Shown: in pieces, positions 31,497 through 44,774 of the stretch
Layout: each line of letters opens with the position of its first letter
Numbering within the stretch: the first letter of the stretch is position 1
Origin: Blasia pusilla
Taxonomy: Eukaryota; Marchantiophyta; Marchantiopsida; Blasiales
DNA: 64,000 bases
Reading direction: 5' to 3'
NCBI GenBank assembly: GCA_050084515.1
Contig: CM114273.1
Span: forward strand, 39,866,001-39,930,000
Translations under genes and position numbers: made by a program
The notes under the pieces: model-generated
Seen by the model: the letters and a program-made list of their open reading frames with translations, nothing else
Told to the model about the DNA's origin: nothing
Databases searched by the model: none

Positions 31497-34400
31497 TCAG
31501 CGTCTATGTCTCTGTTGCAAACCTCCAAAATAGCCTTCCCGCTTTGCTTCACCTTGGCCTGGAGATTCAAAATAAGGCCGAGAGCCATTTCTAGCATTTT
31601 TTATGCCTCGAGGTCTTTGCCCTTGGTGCATCAGACTCTTAAACAGCCACATAACTGAACCAATGAAAACGACAATCACTGAAAGAACAATGCTGCAGTT
31701 CACAAATACGACATTGGCATGGGCAGCAAGGTCTTGCTCAATCCACGATTGAATGACTTTGTTGCGAGTTGTAGCACTGAGAACAACCCCTTGTGCAAGC
31801 TCGGGTGTTGTTGAGGATGACTGTGATGGTGCAGATTGAGCTTTATCCAAGTGTCTCCGTGCAGCCGCATAAGCTGCATATTTGAACCCAAAAGTGTATT
31901 TTGGGCCAGGCCACAAGCACTTCCTCGACCAAAACGTTCTTTTCCTCCATAGAGTGTCAAAAGTTCTCTCACAATCCTGGAACCCACAACCCACAATCAA
32001 ATGTCAACGCTCTTGCTAATTTAGTAAAGAAGTCTTTGAAGACTCTTGCCACAGTGGCTTCCTGTGCTGCATTCAACACATGTAGAGATGTAAATGGTCA
32101 CTACCAAGTGGACAAATATAATAGAAAAAACAAAGTGAACAAATATCAGGTCAAATCTAGACCTTAAACACTTTTGTTTCAAGGCTGTTGATGTTAAGGA
32201 AAGTATTTTACCTGCATGCGAAGTTCTTTGTAAGCCTCCATCAGAGGATCATAACAAAACGCTCTCATCAGGGCTGTATTTTTCCTCAAAAGATGCAATT
32301 TCAGATCCTCGATACTGCGTACCAATTCTCTCTTTCTATCTTCCACCATAGGGGAGGGTAAGTAGTCCTTCACCAATGCAGCATACTCATTAAGAAAGTG
32401 CTTCTCAAGCTGGTCTGTCTGCAGCACAAAAAGTCCACTCCTGTGATTAACTTTTCAATAAAATGGGTTCTCTGTCTATTCCAATGGACAATAAATTCAT
32501 TCATTCAGTGGAACATGATATGAATGGATGAAAACCGTCAGTTTATCCCAGACTGTAGTGCTAAATTCCAGTGAGAGTCAGTTTGCCGGGAAGCAGTTCA
32601 AGAAACTATCATTGCTTCACTACCTGAAAGTTCGCATGAATTCCTGGACCCAGAATGGCTGGGGAAAAGGTGAAATCTAGAATGAAGAAGACCCAAACCA
32701 TTGCTAGACTAGTAAAGGTCCCTGCAGGAACTTGAATGTGGGAGCAAGGGGAGGCAATTTCTGTGAATGCTATTGGCAAAGCACCAGATGAAGTCTTGCA
32801 CCAGCAGTCATCAAGAAGCCACAAATAATCACTCCTTTCTCTGCTAATCGTGTACTCTGAACCAAATGACTCTGAATTACCTTCCTGACATTTTCTCTTT
32901 TAGAATCGGGCTAAAGTTCAACTTCAGCCAAGGGCTAATCCCCTGAAACATAATAATAGTGGGATACGGACACAAGCCCCAATTCCAACTGTTTCCTGTG
33001 AAGAGATTTTTGGATAAAACTGGGGAGTTTTGCACCAACCCTAAGACTCTAAGACACAGCCTCCCTTATCTTCAATCCTTTCTCTCCTTCTTTCTAGGTC
33101 AATCATCCAGGTCACTAGCACCTACCATCAGATCCCACATCATGGTCACGTAATTCCACCAGGCACCACTTTATGAGTAGTCTTTGAAGGTCTCCTAAGC
33201 TTAAAAAAGGAGTAGGATGTGGACACAAGAAAAATTCTACCTACTATATAAAGATGGGGATGCAACTTGAACCCGCTATCTGGTCACATGCAAGCTATTA
33301 ACATAGAAAGGGACTTTACTCCAAAATTGCTGACCTGCTACCACCAGAGCTGGCCTCGATGTTCAGAGCCCAGATTCAAGACCCAAATCTACTGCACTCA
33401 TTATTAGTGTCTTGTGGGGTCGTCAAGTTGCAGAGGAAGACTGTGTTATGCAGAGCTTTAGGGTTTGGTGTATGGACACTCTCACCAAACTAGCACTCTT
33501 TTGTACACAATCACACTGTTGAAAAGAGTATCAAGAGGCTAAAATGATGACCCTATAAATTAACTTCACCTACTACGATGCAAACCAACCTTTGAAGTAA
33601 GGACTTCATCATTATCAGGAAATGGCACAACTTTAGCCACTTCATCCTTGTACTGGAGCGTCAACAAAGCTGCCTGGTGGTCACAATACGCAAGGATTCT
33701 TGCATCGTTCTGGGCCTGCAACAACGTGCATTGAGTTAGCCTATAGTACTTCAGACAAGTTGACAGCTTCCCCGAGATCACTGAGGGACTTTCCTGTTAA
33801 AAGTAAGAAACAGATGCAAAGCCATCTGAATGTCTGAGTCAGCAATAACAAGAAAATTCTCCAATAAAGGGGACATTGATGGTGATTGACGCTCCTAGTC
33901 TCCGACAAGAATACAAGTGATCATAGTCAAACCCACTCTTTGGCAATCCCTTTCATTCAGACACTTACTGGTGCAAGTTTAAAGTATCAAAAGAAATTCA
34001 CAGACACACACCTGAAACTCTGCAAGTCGTTGTTTGGACCACTGCTGACACTGGTACTGCTGGAAATCATACTGTTCATCCCCAGTACCCAACCATAAAA
34101 GACCCTCCTCCTTCACAGTTTTGTCAAATAACATCCTGGCGGCTGTTAAAGCACTCTTGCTGATCTCTGTCAGTCTTTTAGAGGCACAAGGCTTTTTAAG
34201 CTCATGACTATTATCCCGGGGTTGGCTGCCAGGAGAGTTAAGGCAACCTTCTTTTGTCATAGCTTCTTCATAGGATATACGATAGGCATCTTTCCCTCTG
34301 TTGAGAATGACAGATATTTTGTCCGCATTAATTCGATAAACTCTCTCGCATTTGGTTTGAATGTCTGTTTGCATCTGTAGACGAGCTTCATTGTACAGAC

Positions 34401-37400
34401 GGCCACCTTGATGTGGACCCACAAGAGCTTCATACCTGCAGGAAATCAGATAAGTTTCACTACATACAGTGGTGATGCGGTGAAAAGTGGATAACATTCA
34501 TTACTGAAAGCCTGTGGTCGTCATACATCTGAGCATGACATCCTTCAGAGTCTACCAGTGACTAATGGTCTTACAAAGAATTCCAGAAACATCACAGCAA
34601 GACAGCCTAGAATTTAGCAAAATGACCTACCTCTGTAGGGAATCCTTGACTGCTTGATTACATCGCACATGGATCTCTGTTTCACGCATTGGCAGTGGAA
34701 GCCCATCAACCTCTTTCTCAGCAGTTGTCCGTAGGCCTTGACCCAACAGTACCAGAACCTCTCGCACCCGCTGATCATTCTCCTCTCTATCCAACCAGTT
34801 TATCTTCTTTTAAAACCAGTTGAATGTTACTTCAGACATGCCTCCAAATGGTCATCTAAAACACTAAGAGTCCCTAAACGTATCATATTAATCTCAAATC
34901 AGGTCACATCATCAGATTAGCGTCACAAACCTCCTTGAAGATCTACAGGTCACCATTCACCCTCTGCATCTATATATCACTGCCTCTGGGACTAAGAATT
35001 CAATTCTACAATGAACAGTTCTGCTGTGAACTTCTGGTGTGTCTTCAATACTGGCTCAGCTGTGAAGTGATCTGGAAGGTTCAGGCTGTAGTCACTAAGT
35101 ACATCCTGTTGTAGCCTCGAGATCATTGACCCTTCGCCCTGATTGGACAGTGCTACGAACTGTGATGACTGGAGAAGAAGGAAAAACTGTTGGAAGTACC
35201 ACATGAGGGAATGAAAACACTCATATAGTGTGAGTGCTTACCTTACAACATGCTGGTGCAGAGCTTCCAAGTAGCAACCAAGAAACTCCTTGTTATCTAC
35301 CTAGGCTTTATTTACGAGAGCAGCAGCTTTGGGTAGCAAATCTAGTTACCCAGTGTGAGTAGTGGCTCTGGTGGTACCAGCTTATCAATTCCATAATGGG
35401 TTGTTCTCTGTGTTATAAATTTGAAACAAGCAGCGAGGTAGTGAATGTAAGTTTCACCACCACCATCAAGCAAGGGATAAGACTTCAAATATGTTCTCAT
35501 CCTGTTCTTTTGTGGTTCAAGGGTACTACCCTTGTGCTGAACATGAACTAGGAGTTCTCCACAAGTAGTTCTTCAGTTTTTCTGATTCAGGATACAAATT
35601 AAAGAGAGAAAGGCCTGACTTTTTGGTTCCTTCCTCAACACTGTATACCTGTGACGTATGACTTTTTGGTTGCTTTGGATACGGTATCAACTAAAGATTT
35701 CTCCTCTTGTTCCCACAGTTCAGGACCTGTAGGGATTTATTCTACAGACAATGTCTTGTACACTTGTCACCGAACAAATGTCCTGCTTTGTCGAGGAAGA
35801 AATCGGACTAAGTAGTGCCTGTCAGAGCCTCCTGGTGAGGTCAGTTGATCCTAGCTAGCTCTGAGACTGGACTTGTGAATAAGTTGGTGATCTGACTTCT
35901 CTCTTCAATCTCCACCATCATAAGTCACAATATTCATCCAAATGCACTCAAGTTCCAGGCAGAAAGATCAGGCTCAGCTGCCTGTGCTGCCCATTACTTT
36001 CAACACATATGTATACACAAAAAACGCCATTCAAACATAGAGGATGAACCGTTGGCATGACAGAAAGGAACAGACAAAGACACGTTGATGTCAAAGGATC
36101 GATCAAAAACGTGGAACAGAAACCAACTAATGTTTGAGGTGTTTCCTGATAGATACCACATCATCATCAACTCAATGCAGGTTTTATCCTCACCTATAAC
36201 GAGGTTTCATTCGTGCTATCTTGACACCAAGTTGACCCTCACAAGCAGGGGACGATTTTGCCAATGGAACTCCTACACACCGCTTTTTGCAGTAATCCAC
36301 ACACCGCTTTTCTGCACAAGTAGAGAATCAATCATCTCATGTTAACAACCTATTAACACCTTTCAACCGAAATACAATAAAAACTATGCTAATACAGTTT
36401 TGTTAGACTACCTGCTGAGCTCAGAAGCTGCTCAAACTCCTCCGTTGTGAAAGCTGAAGCAGCTAGAGCAGAAAGTCTAGCACCACCTTCAGCTGATTCC
36501 AGCTGAGCAAGAGCAAAATTCACCTCCTTTCCCCTCCGAGAAGATAAAACCTTCTCTTTTTCTGGAAGAATCTGCATGCAAAGCTGAAAATATTGTACTG
36601 CTCCGGAGAAAGCACTATCCACAATGACATCGACAAGCACATCACGTAATTTCCTGTCTGCATTGAGAGGGAAGTCTTCATTCACATAATGGACAAGAAG
36701 AGGTAGCACTCCTGCTAACTTCTTGCCAGTAAAACCCCCTTTAGCTGTGAGGTTTCCAAAAACTGCCGACCGCACCTGCTCAACGTCAGATAAATATCCT
36801 GGATGCAAGTAAGGGTAAAGCTCTTCATCAGCTGCCAGTCCCTCCTCTCCGACTACCTCACGGAGTAAATTCAGGTCCGTTGGGGTTCTCATTGTATGAC
36901 ATTTGATTCCTTGGGTAAAAAGCGTATCTAATGTTCTGTCTCCTGTATGCGCGTGAGCAGCCAAATACCTTTGGAGATGATCCAAGGGGGTATGGGATGA
37001 CTGCAAACCAATGTCAAAGCCCTGCACAACCCAGGTAAGAGGAGGGAAGTCCAGAGTTTTGAGTAGAAGGGCTGGATCCACATCGAGCGGAGTTGATGGG
37101 TGATCTGCATACCCACCAAGCAACTACTTATCAAGAGGCAGGTGTAAAACAAGTACCAAAGTCTGGGTGAAACATTTATCATCCAAGTTGGGAAGAGCTA
37201 TCTTCCTTTCAATTGCAGACACCCTCTGCAACACTGTCACCCACTATACACTCAATAAGACAGTTTCCAAGCTCCACAGTGACGTTTCTGAACTGTTAAG
37301 ATTACAAGAAGCCCAGTTTACCAGAAATAGCATCTCCAGTGTGAAGCCAATTCTGCAAGTTAAACACCTGAGCCTGCTTTGCCAGATCTGCAAGTGCAGT

Positions 37401-39503
37401 AACTGACTGAGCATCCCCTGCAAAGCACACGAACACAAGGAAGCAGAGATTACATCTCACAGACCGTGATATCAAACCCAGGTGAGAGGATTGATACATC
37501 CACCCAAAGAACTCACGTACACATCCTGCACATCCCTACATCACTCTTTGTGTCCAATTCACTGTAGTTGGGCTATATAATTTTCTTTAATTATTCCGGA
37601 AGATTTAAACCAGTACTGAGGAATTGAAAATTTACTGAGTTCTTGAGGCCATACCACATAATCCCTCAAATCCGGAAATGTCAGTGAGATTTCAAGTCTT
37701 GGAGGGGAGCAAAACCAAAGAAAGACTACTAAACTATAAAGACAGAAGTAGCAAGTGGCGTTGATATTTGCGAAGGTAACCCAAGATGGAACCGGGACTT
37801 TTGATGAGCTACATTGATATGAAAAGTCTACAGCCCTGTTCAAATCTGTGACCAAAGTCGTTGAGCGTACCTAGTGTTCGTAAGGTGTTGTAAATTAAAT
37901 GCGAGCTTGTAAGCGTTGCAAGAGCAAACACTCTGGCATCATAAGACCGGGTTGCACCTTCACCATAGAAACCCTCTGTGTCAAGGAGCACAATCGTTGA
38001 ACCATCCACACCTGTAAGTCTTTCCCTTGGCACGAACCGAATCCAGATACCTCTGGTTTCGGGTTCTGGTACAGCTCCCACATCAAACCCTTGAGAAGAG
38101 TTCAGTAGTACGTTAAGCAGGAAAGACTTGCCCCTGTCATCAGAAGGTCGTAAGAGGTGTGTCAGCAGAGCATAAGGATTCACAGACTAGTCCAGTACCG
38201 AGGACAAGTAAGTAAAACTAACCATCCGCAATGGCAGATGAACCTTTTGAGAAAGCTTGTCTCAAAGCTTCTGTAATGGAGGCTAAGCTTCCGTAATGGA
38301 GGCTAAGCTTCCAAAGGGTCAATAAAGTGCACAGCTAACTTGACAGCTTACGACACCGGCGTTTGTCAAGGATAATGAAAAACGAGAAGACATAGGTTCT
38401 GAATCCTAGCGCCTCATGCCGAGCATACCAGGGACTTGACGCGACGACGCAGACAGCTTTGGGAGTCGAAAGCAGTCCTAAAAGACTTACAAACTGTCGA
38501 TTGCAACTCAATTGAATCATCCTCACATTCGTTTCATTGTTCAGGAAGCTGAGCAAAAGTAGACATGTTACATGTAGCTATTGTTACACTTGGAAATCAA
38601 TTTCCTTCTTCGGAGATCATGATTAGATTCCCTCTTTACTACTGAAAGCGAGATGAAGAAATGCTTTCCTGTCATTTTTCAGGACATATAAATCATCCAA
38701 TTAAACAGGGTTCGGAAGTTTCAGTTCGGATCCGAACAAGTGTTTGTTGCTCTAGAAATGACAAGCTACACCAAGTCCTACTGAGACAGAATCTAATTGA
38801 CGTAAAGATAGGACAAATGCACCGTAAAGGTTGACAGTGATCATCGCGAGTAGAACACGTTTCGCACGACGAAGGCAGCCGCATGCACTCTCAAAAGTGA
38901 AGCCCGGTAATCTCAGTAGACCACGAGCCAATCGCATGATTATGCCTCTAAATTGACGAATCTTTGAATTGGCTTCTTAGCCAGATCCAGCCACTTATCC
39001 AACCAAGTCCAGAGAGGCACATGAATTCTCGAAGATGGTCATGTAGAGAAAGCAAAACCAGAAGACCCTTCGATGAATGAATTCGTTGAAGTAATTGATA
39101 GAAATGGAAACACATGGTGAGGCTAATAAACAAACCCGTGGTAAGGCCCGACGATGGACACCACCGAAAGAGGTTGCGAGATAGCGGAGAGCTTCTCAAT
39201 TGCCGCTGCACTCAACTCCAACCTATCGTGGCCGTCCCCTGGCTTCATCAACTGTATAGGTCTACTGAAATCTGTTTCTTCCAGCAATGAGGTTCGCATA
39301 TCGTTAGATGACGAGAAGCTAGACAGAGATCCATCATCATCGCTTCCGTACACTTTGCTTCCACTGTGATCACCAGCAAGCGGATCAGCTGGAAGGAAGG
39401 TGGAAATCTCGTCAGAACTCTGTCCAAAAATCGATGGAATTGCCAGCAGAAGAACGAACACCGGAGGAATCCGAATCACCCGACATTGCATCCCCACGGC
39501 CAT
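31497..39503 (-). CDS. Guanylate-binding-protein-type large GTPase (membrane, multi-exon)
   Basis: Exon 1 (39136-39503) starts with a hydrophobic signal-like segment (VFVLLLAIPSIFG) and ends inside the P-loop; exon 2 (37871-38133) completes it as GPYHGGKSFLLN and adds the G3 motif LLDTEGF. Further exons are 37322-37417, 36412-37104, possibly one near 35000-35190, then about 34631-34795, 34012-34435, 33590-33793 (may be split), about 32624-32850, 32212-32418 and the last, 31497-31976. Most of the borders given carry GT/AG. The G4-position segment reads LTWVVQGFDIGL where GBPs carry an Arg-Asp pair. A hydrophobic segment lies at about 32680-32740 and another (SIVLSVIVVFIGSVMWLF) in the last exon. 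This suggests an endomembrane GTPase; the exact family member is uncertain. Middle exons are approximate. Confidence 0.72.
38266..38312. repeat. 20-bp tandem repeat in intron 1 of the GTPase gene
   Basis: About 2.4 copies of aagcttccgtaatggaggct. Confidence 0.85.
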
Positions 39504-39960
39504 ATTGAAAAGAGCAGAAAAGGACCGGCTGCTCTACCATAACGACCGCAGACTGGTTGAACGTCTGCGATTCAGGAACGACAACGAGAGACTAGCGAAC
39601 GCGCACCAACTGACGTCCACGCTCATCTTATAATTCTCCCTTGCTGCTGCGAATTCCACAACCCTCCGCCCCACGAAATCGAGCTCTCGACTCCTTAGAC
39701 AGAATTGCGATCCGACAGGGACGCTACAGATTCCCTACACCATCATTTCCAAGAGCAGTTAAACAGCAGAACGATCTTTCATCTCCTCCTCCTCCTCCTC
39801 CGCTCTTCCTACAAGCGCAGGTTTTCGCGCCCTCGGCATTTGTCCTTCCTTTTCCCGTATGAGGTTCAAATACCGCAACATTACTGTCGCTTCATAGTCC
39901 TTTCGCCAAAGGAATCGCCTGTTCGTGAGAGGCTCTACAGTAATTCGGACTTCAATTTAT
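39504..39960 (-). promoter_or_regulatory. Probable promoter and 5' UTR of the GTPase gene
   Basis: The region upstream of the start codon is rich in pyrimidine triplet runs (ctcctcctcctcctccgctc near 39783-39805). No clear TATA box was identified. Its extent is inferred from position only. Confidence 0.35.
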
Positions 39961-40298
39961 AGTTCCAATTTTATTTCTTTCCCTTTTATGTCCCTTTGAC
40001 GCCTGTCCGTATGACGTGGATTGACAAATGAAAAGGTATTCTCTCCTTAACTTATATAGTAATATGTTTGTAAGGAATAGAAAAAAAGATGTCTTTTGCT
40101 TATAAGGTAACTCATCCATTTTACTCCTTGCCCTTCCTTGTTGAAAATTGAAAGGCATCCTTAAGGTTTTCTTTTGTATGTTTAAGTTGTAATGGAAAAT
40201 GGGAGGCACTCTTTTAAGCGTCTACAAAAATGATTTCTCAACATTCTTTGGAGTAGCATGGGCACAAAAATGAAGTATTATCAACTTCATATAGTCCC

Positions 40299-40735
40299 AT
40301 GCTTTTGTATTGTGAACAAAAGTACCTACTTGTAGGGATCTCCACTTTCTTACCTCGTATTATTGCACAACATCGGATTAGGTCTCATGGATTAGACATC
40401 AAAGAAGGACATTATCCCAAAATTGATAAAAGAGAACGAATTTGTAGGTTACATATTGTAGGAAGTATTGAGGATGAAGAGCATGTGTTTGTTACATGTC
40501 CTAGATATGCAGAGATTATACTAGCTCGTAAAATTGATGTAGGAAAATTTTTTTCTTTACTACATTTAGTGCCTTGTGATTTAGGTATTATATTAGGAAT
40601 ATCGTTATTCATTGTTCGAGTGCTCTAGTCATTGGCTAGGATTAGGTCTCTAGGGTCTTTTCTCATTTGGTGTATTACTTATGATGTGTTTTTTAGCCTT
40701 TTGACTCTTTGGGTCCCACGGGCTTGATTAATTTA
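40299..40735 (+). pseudogene. C-terminal fragment of a non-LTR retrotransposon protein
   Basis: The 109-codon plus-strand frame contains RIRSHGLDIKEGHY, RERICRL and EDEEHVFVTCPRY. This is the pattern of the cysteine/histidine region that ends many LINE-type reverse transcriptases (ERIC-x-C ... DE-H-x3-CP), although here the second cysteine of ERICxxC is not present. Coding-like sequence continues to about 40730 (GSFLIWCITYD, then LLTLWVPRA) after a stop. RT itself is absent. It is a truncated 3' end; the clade is not certain. Confidence 0.55.
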
Positions 40736-40764
40736 CCATTTTATGGCAATAGCGCTTACGGTGA

Positions 40765-42600
40765 CTCGGGAAGCAAAACATGATCGTGCGTCCAAGGAGG
40801 AAAGATCTTGGTGTGACCCACCATAGTCCGAACCTAGACTATCTAGTCACAAGACTAGGAAGGGCGGCGGAACTAATTGTGGGACTAAAGCTATGCAAGA
40901 CGCACATGTGTCTTGAGTAGTCTTAGGCGAGAAAGGGGCATAGCTACTCACATGAACAAAGGCAAGGCGAACAAGGTTTGAGACCTTGGAGCCAAGCGCC
41001 AAGTGAAGATGCAAGAAGCAAGGAATACATGAGTAGTAAAGACAAGCAAGACTCCACAAGACTAGTCTCTAAACATGACAGGCGGCAAGACAACCATCAA
41101 AATTCAAATAAGGAGTCAAGACTAGCCCTAATCATAAGACACACAAACTTGGGTTCAAGCTTCAAGATGCGTTTGGGAAGTCGAGAGTTGCATAATCTGT
41201 AAGCTTTCCAAGCCATATTAATGGATAACTAATCAAATGTTAGTCCCAGTGTCGCAAACCACATATGGGTTGAGGAAAAAATTCAAACGCCCAACGAGGA
41301 ACGTTGCAAATAGCTAAATATTTGACACCCACACTAGTGGGAACGTGAGAAGCAAGTCATGATCATAGATCCAAGGAGGAAAGACCTTGGTATGACCCAC
41401 CAATGTCAAAATCTAGACTAGCTAGTCACGAGACTAAGAAGGGCGGCAAAACCAACCGCGTGACTAACACTAGGCAAGGTGCCTAGTGTTAGTGACTAAC
41501 ACTAGACATGTGTCTTATGACTAGCCTTGGGTGAGAAAGGGGCATAGCTACTTGCAGGGACAAAGGCAAGGCAATCAAGGTTTAAGAACTTGGGGTCAAG
41601 CCCAAAGTGAAGAGCGCAAAGTAAGGAACACATGAGTAGTGTGCGAGACGCAAGGAGACTAGTCACAAAACATATATGTCATGGTATATCGGAAGTAGGA
41701 CGAGATAGTATCGAGGCCTTATAAGGGTCTTGTATTTCTCTATTTTGAGAGGTCATATATGACCTTCTCTTAAGAGCTAATCTACGAGTGTAGGTCATCC
41801 TTCCCTTTTGTGAATAGTGGCAATCTTGGAGAGGTTGACCCTCTCACCCTTTATGTGGAGCCACTTGGACCTATATGGTTTGAGGTTGAAATGGAAATTG
41901 AGTAGTAATTGGTCTCATGAAAGGATCATGTGTGTATTTTTTAGGAAGTTAGTACCTTGTGTACTCCAGGTCATTGGTGGCCTATTATGAGGAGGTTACA
42001 CGTGTATATAGGTCACCCATAGGGTGCCCAAGGGGGATATACCTCATATAAAGCTTATTTAGAGCTTATTTTCCTTAGATCAGATCAATGTTGGGATTTG
42101 TGATGTAGCGTAACTTACATGTATTGAGTCTAGAGTCTCTCTTGAAGAGTGGGCTAGGATTGATTGGAGATTACACATATTGAGAATTTATTGGAGACTA
42201 TTATAGTGCGGATCATTGAGTGGATGTTTGGATATGCATAGTTGATTGCATATTTATATTTGGGTTGTCCAATCCTTCATGTGTAGATATGTTAGGATTC
42301 ATTGTTAGATGGATTCTAGACTTGTGTGTATGAGAACCGATGTATGTTGGTAGTGATGTCAATTAGTACGACACAAAGCATGTCAAGACAACCATGAGAC
42401 ATCAAACGGGGGTTCAAGATGGGCGTTGGCTATGAGACACATGAAATGCAGGTCCAAGCTCCAAGATGCATTTGGGGAGCCAAGAATTGCATAAGTGATG
42501 AGAAGACTCCTCCAAGCCATCTTAATAAATAACCAGTCAAACGTCAATCCACCGGTCGTAAACCATATTTAGGTTGAGGGACAAAATTGAGGGCTCAAGG
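40765..42600. repeat. Two direct repeats of about 570 bp, the second interrupted
   Basis: Unit 1 (about 40765-41335) and unit 2 (about 41340-41680 plus 42372-42600) share landmarks in the same order: tccaaggaggaaag, gggcggc, gagaaaggggcatagctac, gtcaagacaacc-type, aagatgc-tttggg and cgtaaaccata-t-ggttgagg. Unit 2 is split by a 0.69-kb insertion. A perfect 14-bp-arm palindrome (actaacactaggca, spacer agg) lies at 41463-41493. There is no protein coding. Confidence 0.7.
41684..42371 (+). repeat. Solo-LTR-like insertion in the direct repeat
   Basis: About 690 bp absent from unit 1 of the surrounding repeat. It starts TGTCATGG and ends GTACGACA, the same type of ends as the other LTRs in the window. 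Flanks are aaacat and aagcat (one mismatch), a possible target duplication with a few bases of uncertainty. A candidate TATA element (catataaag) is at about 42045. No coding. Confidence 0.5.
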
Positions 42601-43768
42601 AGAATAATGGGGAAGGTGGGGTTTCCCCAAATAACCCTAGAAATACCTATAGGGAGAGACACTTTTCCTCTCTACACTCTCTAGCCCTTGAACTAACCAT
42701 GATGTGTATTTGGTCATGTTTCAAGTTTGAGCTAAAGGATGCACCTTGAGGAATTAATTGATATGCTCCAGTCTAGGAAAGTGACTTTGGAAGGTTGGTC
42801 AAGGCTTGGATAAGAGGCTTCCTAAGGAGAAGGTACTCACTTGGGGAGACTCGGTCCAATTAGCAGTTGGCGGCTTCTTGGATTGGTTGAGTCTTTTCGA
42901 CTCAATCTAAGTCTTCCGCTTGCAAAGCTCAAGGTCGCGAGTGCTTCAAGGTAAAGTTAGTGAAGTAGAGGGCGGGCTCAACGACATGAACCATGGGGAA
43001 GGTGGAATTTCTATGGAGAACCCCATAAGTACCTATTGGATATAAAGACACTTTCCTTCCTACCTGCTCAAGTCCTTGAATTAGGAACTAACCATGATGT
43101 GTATTTAGTCATGTCTCACACTTGAGCTAGGGGATGCACCTTCATTCTTGATGAATTAACTAACATGCTCCGGAAAGCAACTTAGGAGATTGGTCAAGGC
43201 TTGGGAGTGATAATACACACTTGGAGAGACTTGATCCAATTAGCGCTTGGCGGGTTCTTGGCTACATACAAAACGCACAACAAATTGAATCTTTTGGACT
43301 CAACCTAAATCTTTCACTTGCAAAGCTCTAGATTAAAAGGGCCTTGGGGTGCAGCTAGGAGAAGTAGAGGTTGAACTCTACAATGGGATCACTTTAGATC
43401 AAAGCACCCCAAAAGCACAAAAGAACTTACATCGTAGAGTCTGTCCTCTACTTCACCTAGCTCCATCCCGAAGCACTCCCTACCTTGAGCTTTGCAAAAG
43501 GAAGACTTAAATTGAGTCCCATAGACTTAATTGGTTGCACACTTTGTAGGTATCCAAAAAGCTATTAATAGCTAATCAAGTCAAAACTCCCCAAGTGTGT
43601 ATCGGCTCCCTACGAAGCCTTGCTCCCAGCCTTGACCAATCATCTTAAGTTGCTCACCTAAATCGGAATGTGTTAGTTAATTCATCAAGATATGTCCCTT
43701 AGCTCAAACCTGAAACATGGCCAAACATGCATCATGTTTAGTTTTTGGTTCAAGGGCTTGAGCGAGAG

Positions 43769-43854
<86 letters not shown>

Positions 43855-44046
43855 TATGCATCCCCCAATGGGTAACCTTGGGATGTTATGGGGAAATTCC
43901 ACTTTCCCCTTTGTCCCCCTAGGACCCTTAATTTTGACCCTCAACCCAAATGAGGTTTGCGACCCGCGGACCAATGTTTAACTAGTTATTCATAATTATG
44001 GCTTAGTGGAGGCTTCTTGCACCTAATGCAACTCTCGGCTTCCCAA
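42440..44046. repeat. 1.6-kb inverted and tandem repeat block
   Basis: Two direct copies of about 390 bp (42600-42985 and 42990-43385; landmarks aaccatgatgtgtattt, ggttggtcaaggctt, gacttgatccaatta-type and gcaaagctc) are followed by an inverted copy at about 43430-44046 that also matches 42440-42600. The centre lies between 43385 and 43430. The inverted arm contains a (GA)n tract that the direct copies lack. The right edge coincides with the truncated integrase of element C. Confidence 0.7.
43761..43854. repeat. (GA)n microsatellite
   Basis: About 90 bp of nearly pure GA dinucleotide. It generates open frames of poly(Glu-Arg) and poly(Ser-Leu) on the two strands; these are artefacts. Confidence 0.95.
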
Positions 44047-44760
44047 ACCATGGGCATCACTCTCCCAAACAACTCAACCCTCTGAGAACATGCTCGCATC
44101 CATACATGAGGGTCATCAAGGTTCAACACCTCACCAACATCTCAACGAATGGCCGCAGGTAAATCTAGCTCTCGGCCACAAAGCAGCAAGTACGGTGAGA
44201 AAGACGCTAAGGATGTCTGCTTGCTAAATCTGTATTCCATCGCCAACCATGGCAACTGGAGGTCCCAATATGCTATGTGACCTCTCTCCAAGCTATACTT
44301 ACATAATCCTCTCTTCACAATCTGCACAACTTCATCCGCCTCATGATGATCTCGCGAAGTGGTGCGGTGGTCAATCAGCGCTTGATCACACAAGGCCTGA
44401 AACTCCCCGCAAAACTTTGTACCCTCGTCTATCCCCAATTGGTCCACCATAATGACTCAACACTCAATCTAGGAAGGTATACACTACTCCCTTACTCGCT
44501 TTGTCGCAATACAACCAACTATATCCACTTCAAGAATTGCTCGACCATCACCAATACATAACGAATATGGCGCTCCGTCAAAGGTGAAGATCCTGCAAAA
44601 TCCAAACTCCATCTATAACCTAAACTCATGATCAAAAGTGGATGCAACTGTGGAGTCGGAGCATTTAACAATGTCCAGACCCTATCACAAACCATGCACA
44701 TGGCAACAAACTGTTGAAGGTCAGTTTGCATGCCTCGCCATGAATATTGTATCTCGAGCA
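44047..44760 (-). pseudogene. Integrase remnant (element C)
   Basis: Pieces of the zinc-binding and DDE core remain: CMVCDRVW, LDFAGSSPLTERH, DEGTKFCGEFQ, then RTTSRDHHEADE and LLLCGRELDLPAAIR. The aspartate of the second catalytic block is altered in context and frames change between pieces. The left end is cut at about 44047 against the repeat block. Confidence 0.75.
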
Positions 44761-44774
44761 AGCTAGCTATATGT

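Noticed and set aside
40765-42600. Possible CRISPR-like or satellite array
   Set aside because: Only two long diverged units with different inserts; no regular short spacer pattern, and the organism is eukaryotic.
43692-43981. Open frames of poly(Glu-Arg) and poly(Ser-Leu)
   Set aside because: They are by-products of the (GA)n microsatellite, present in several frames on both strands.
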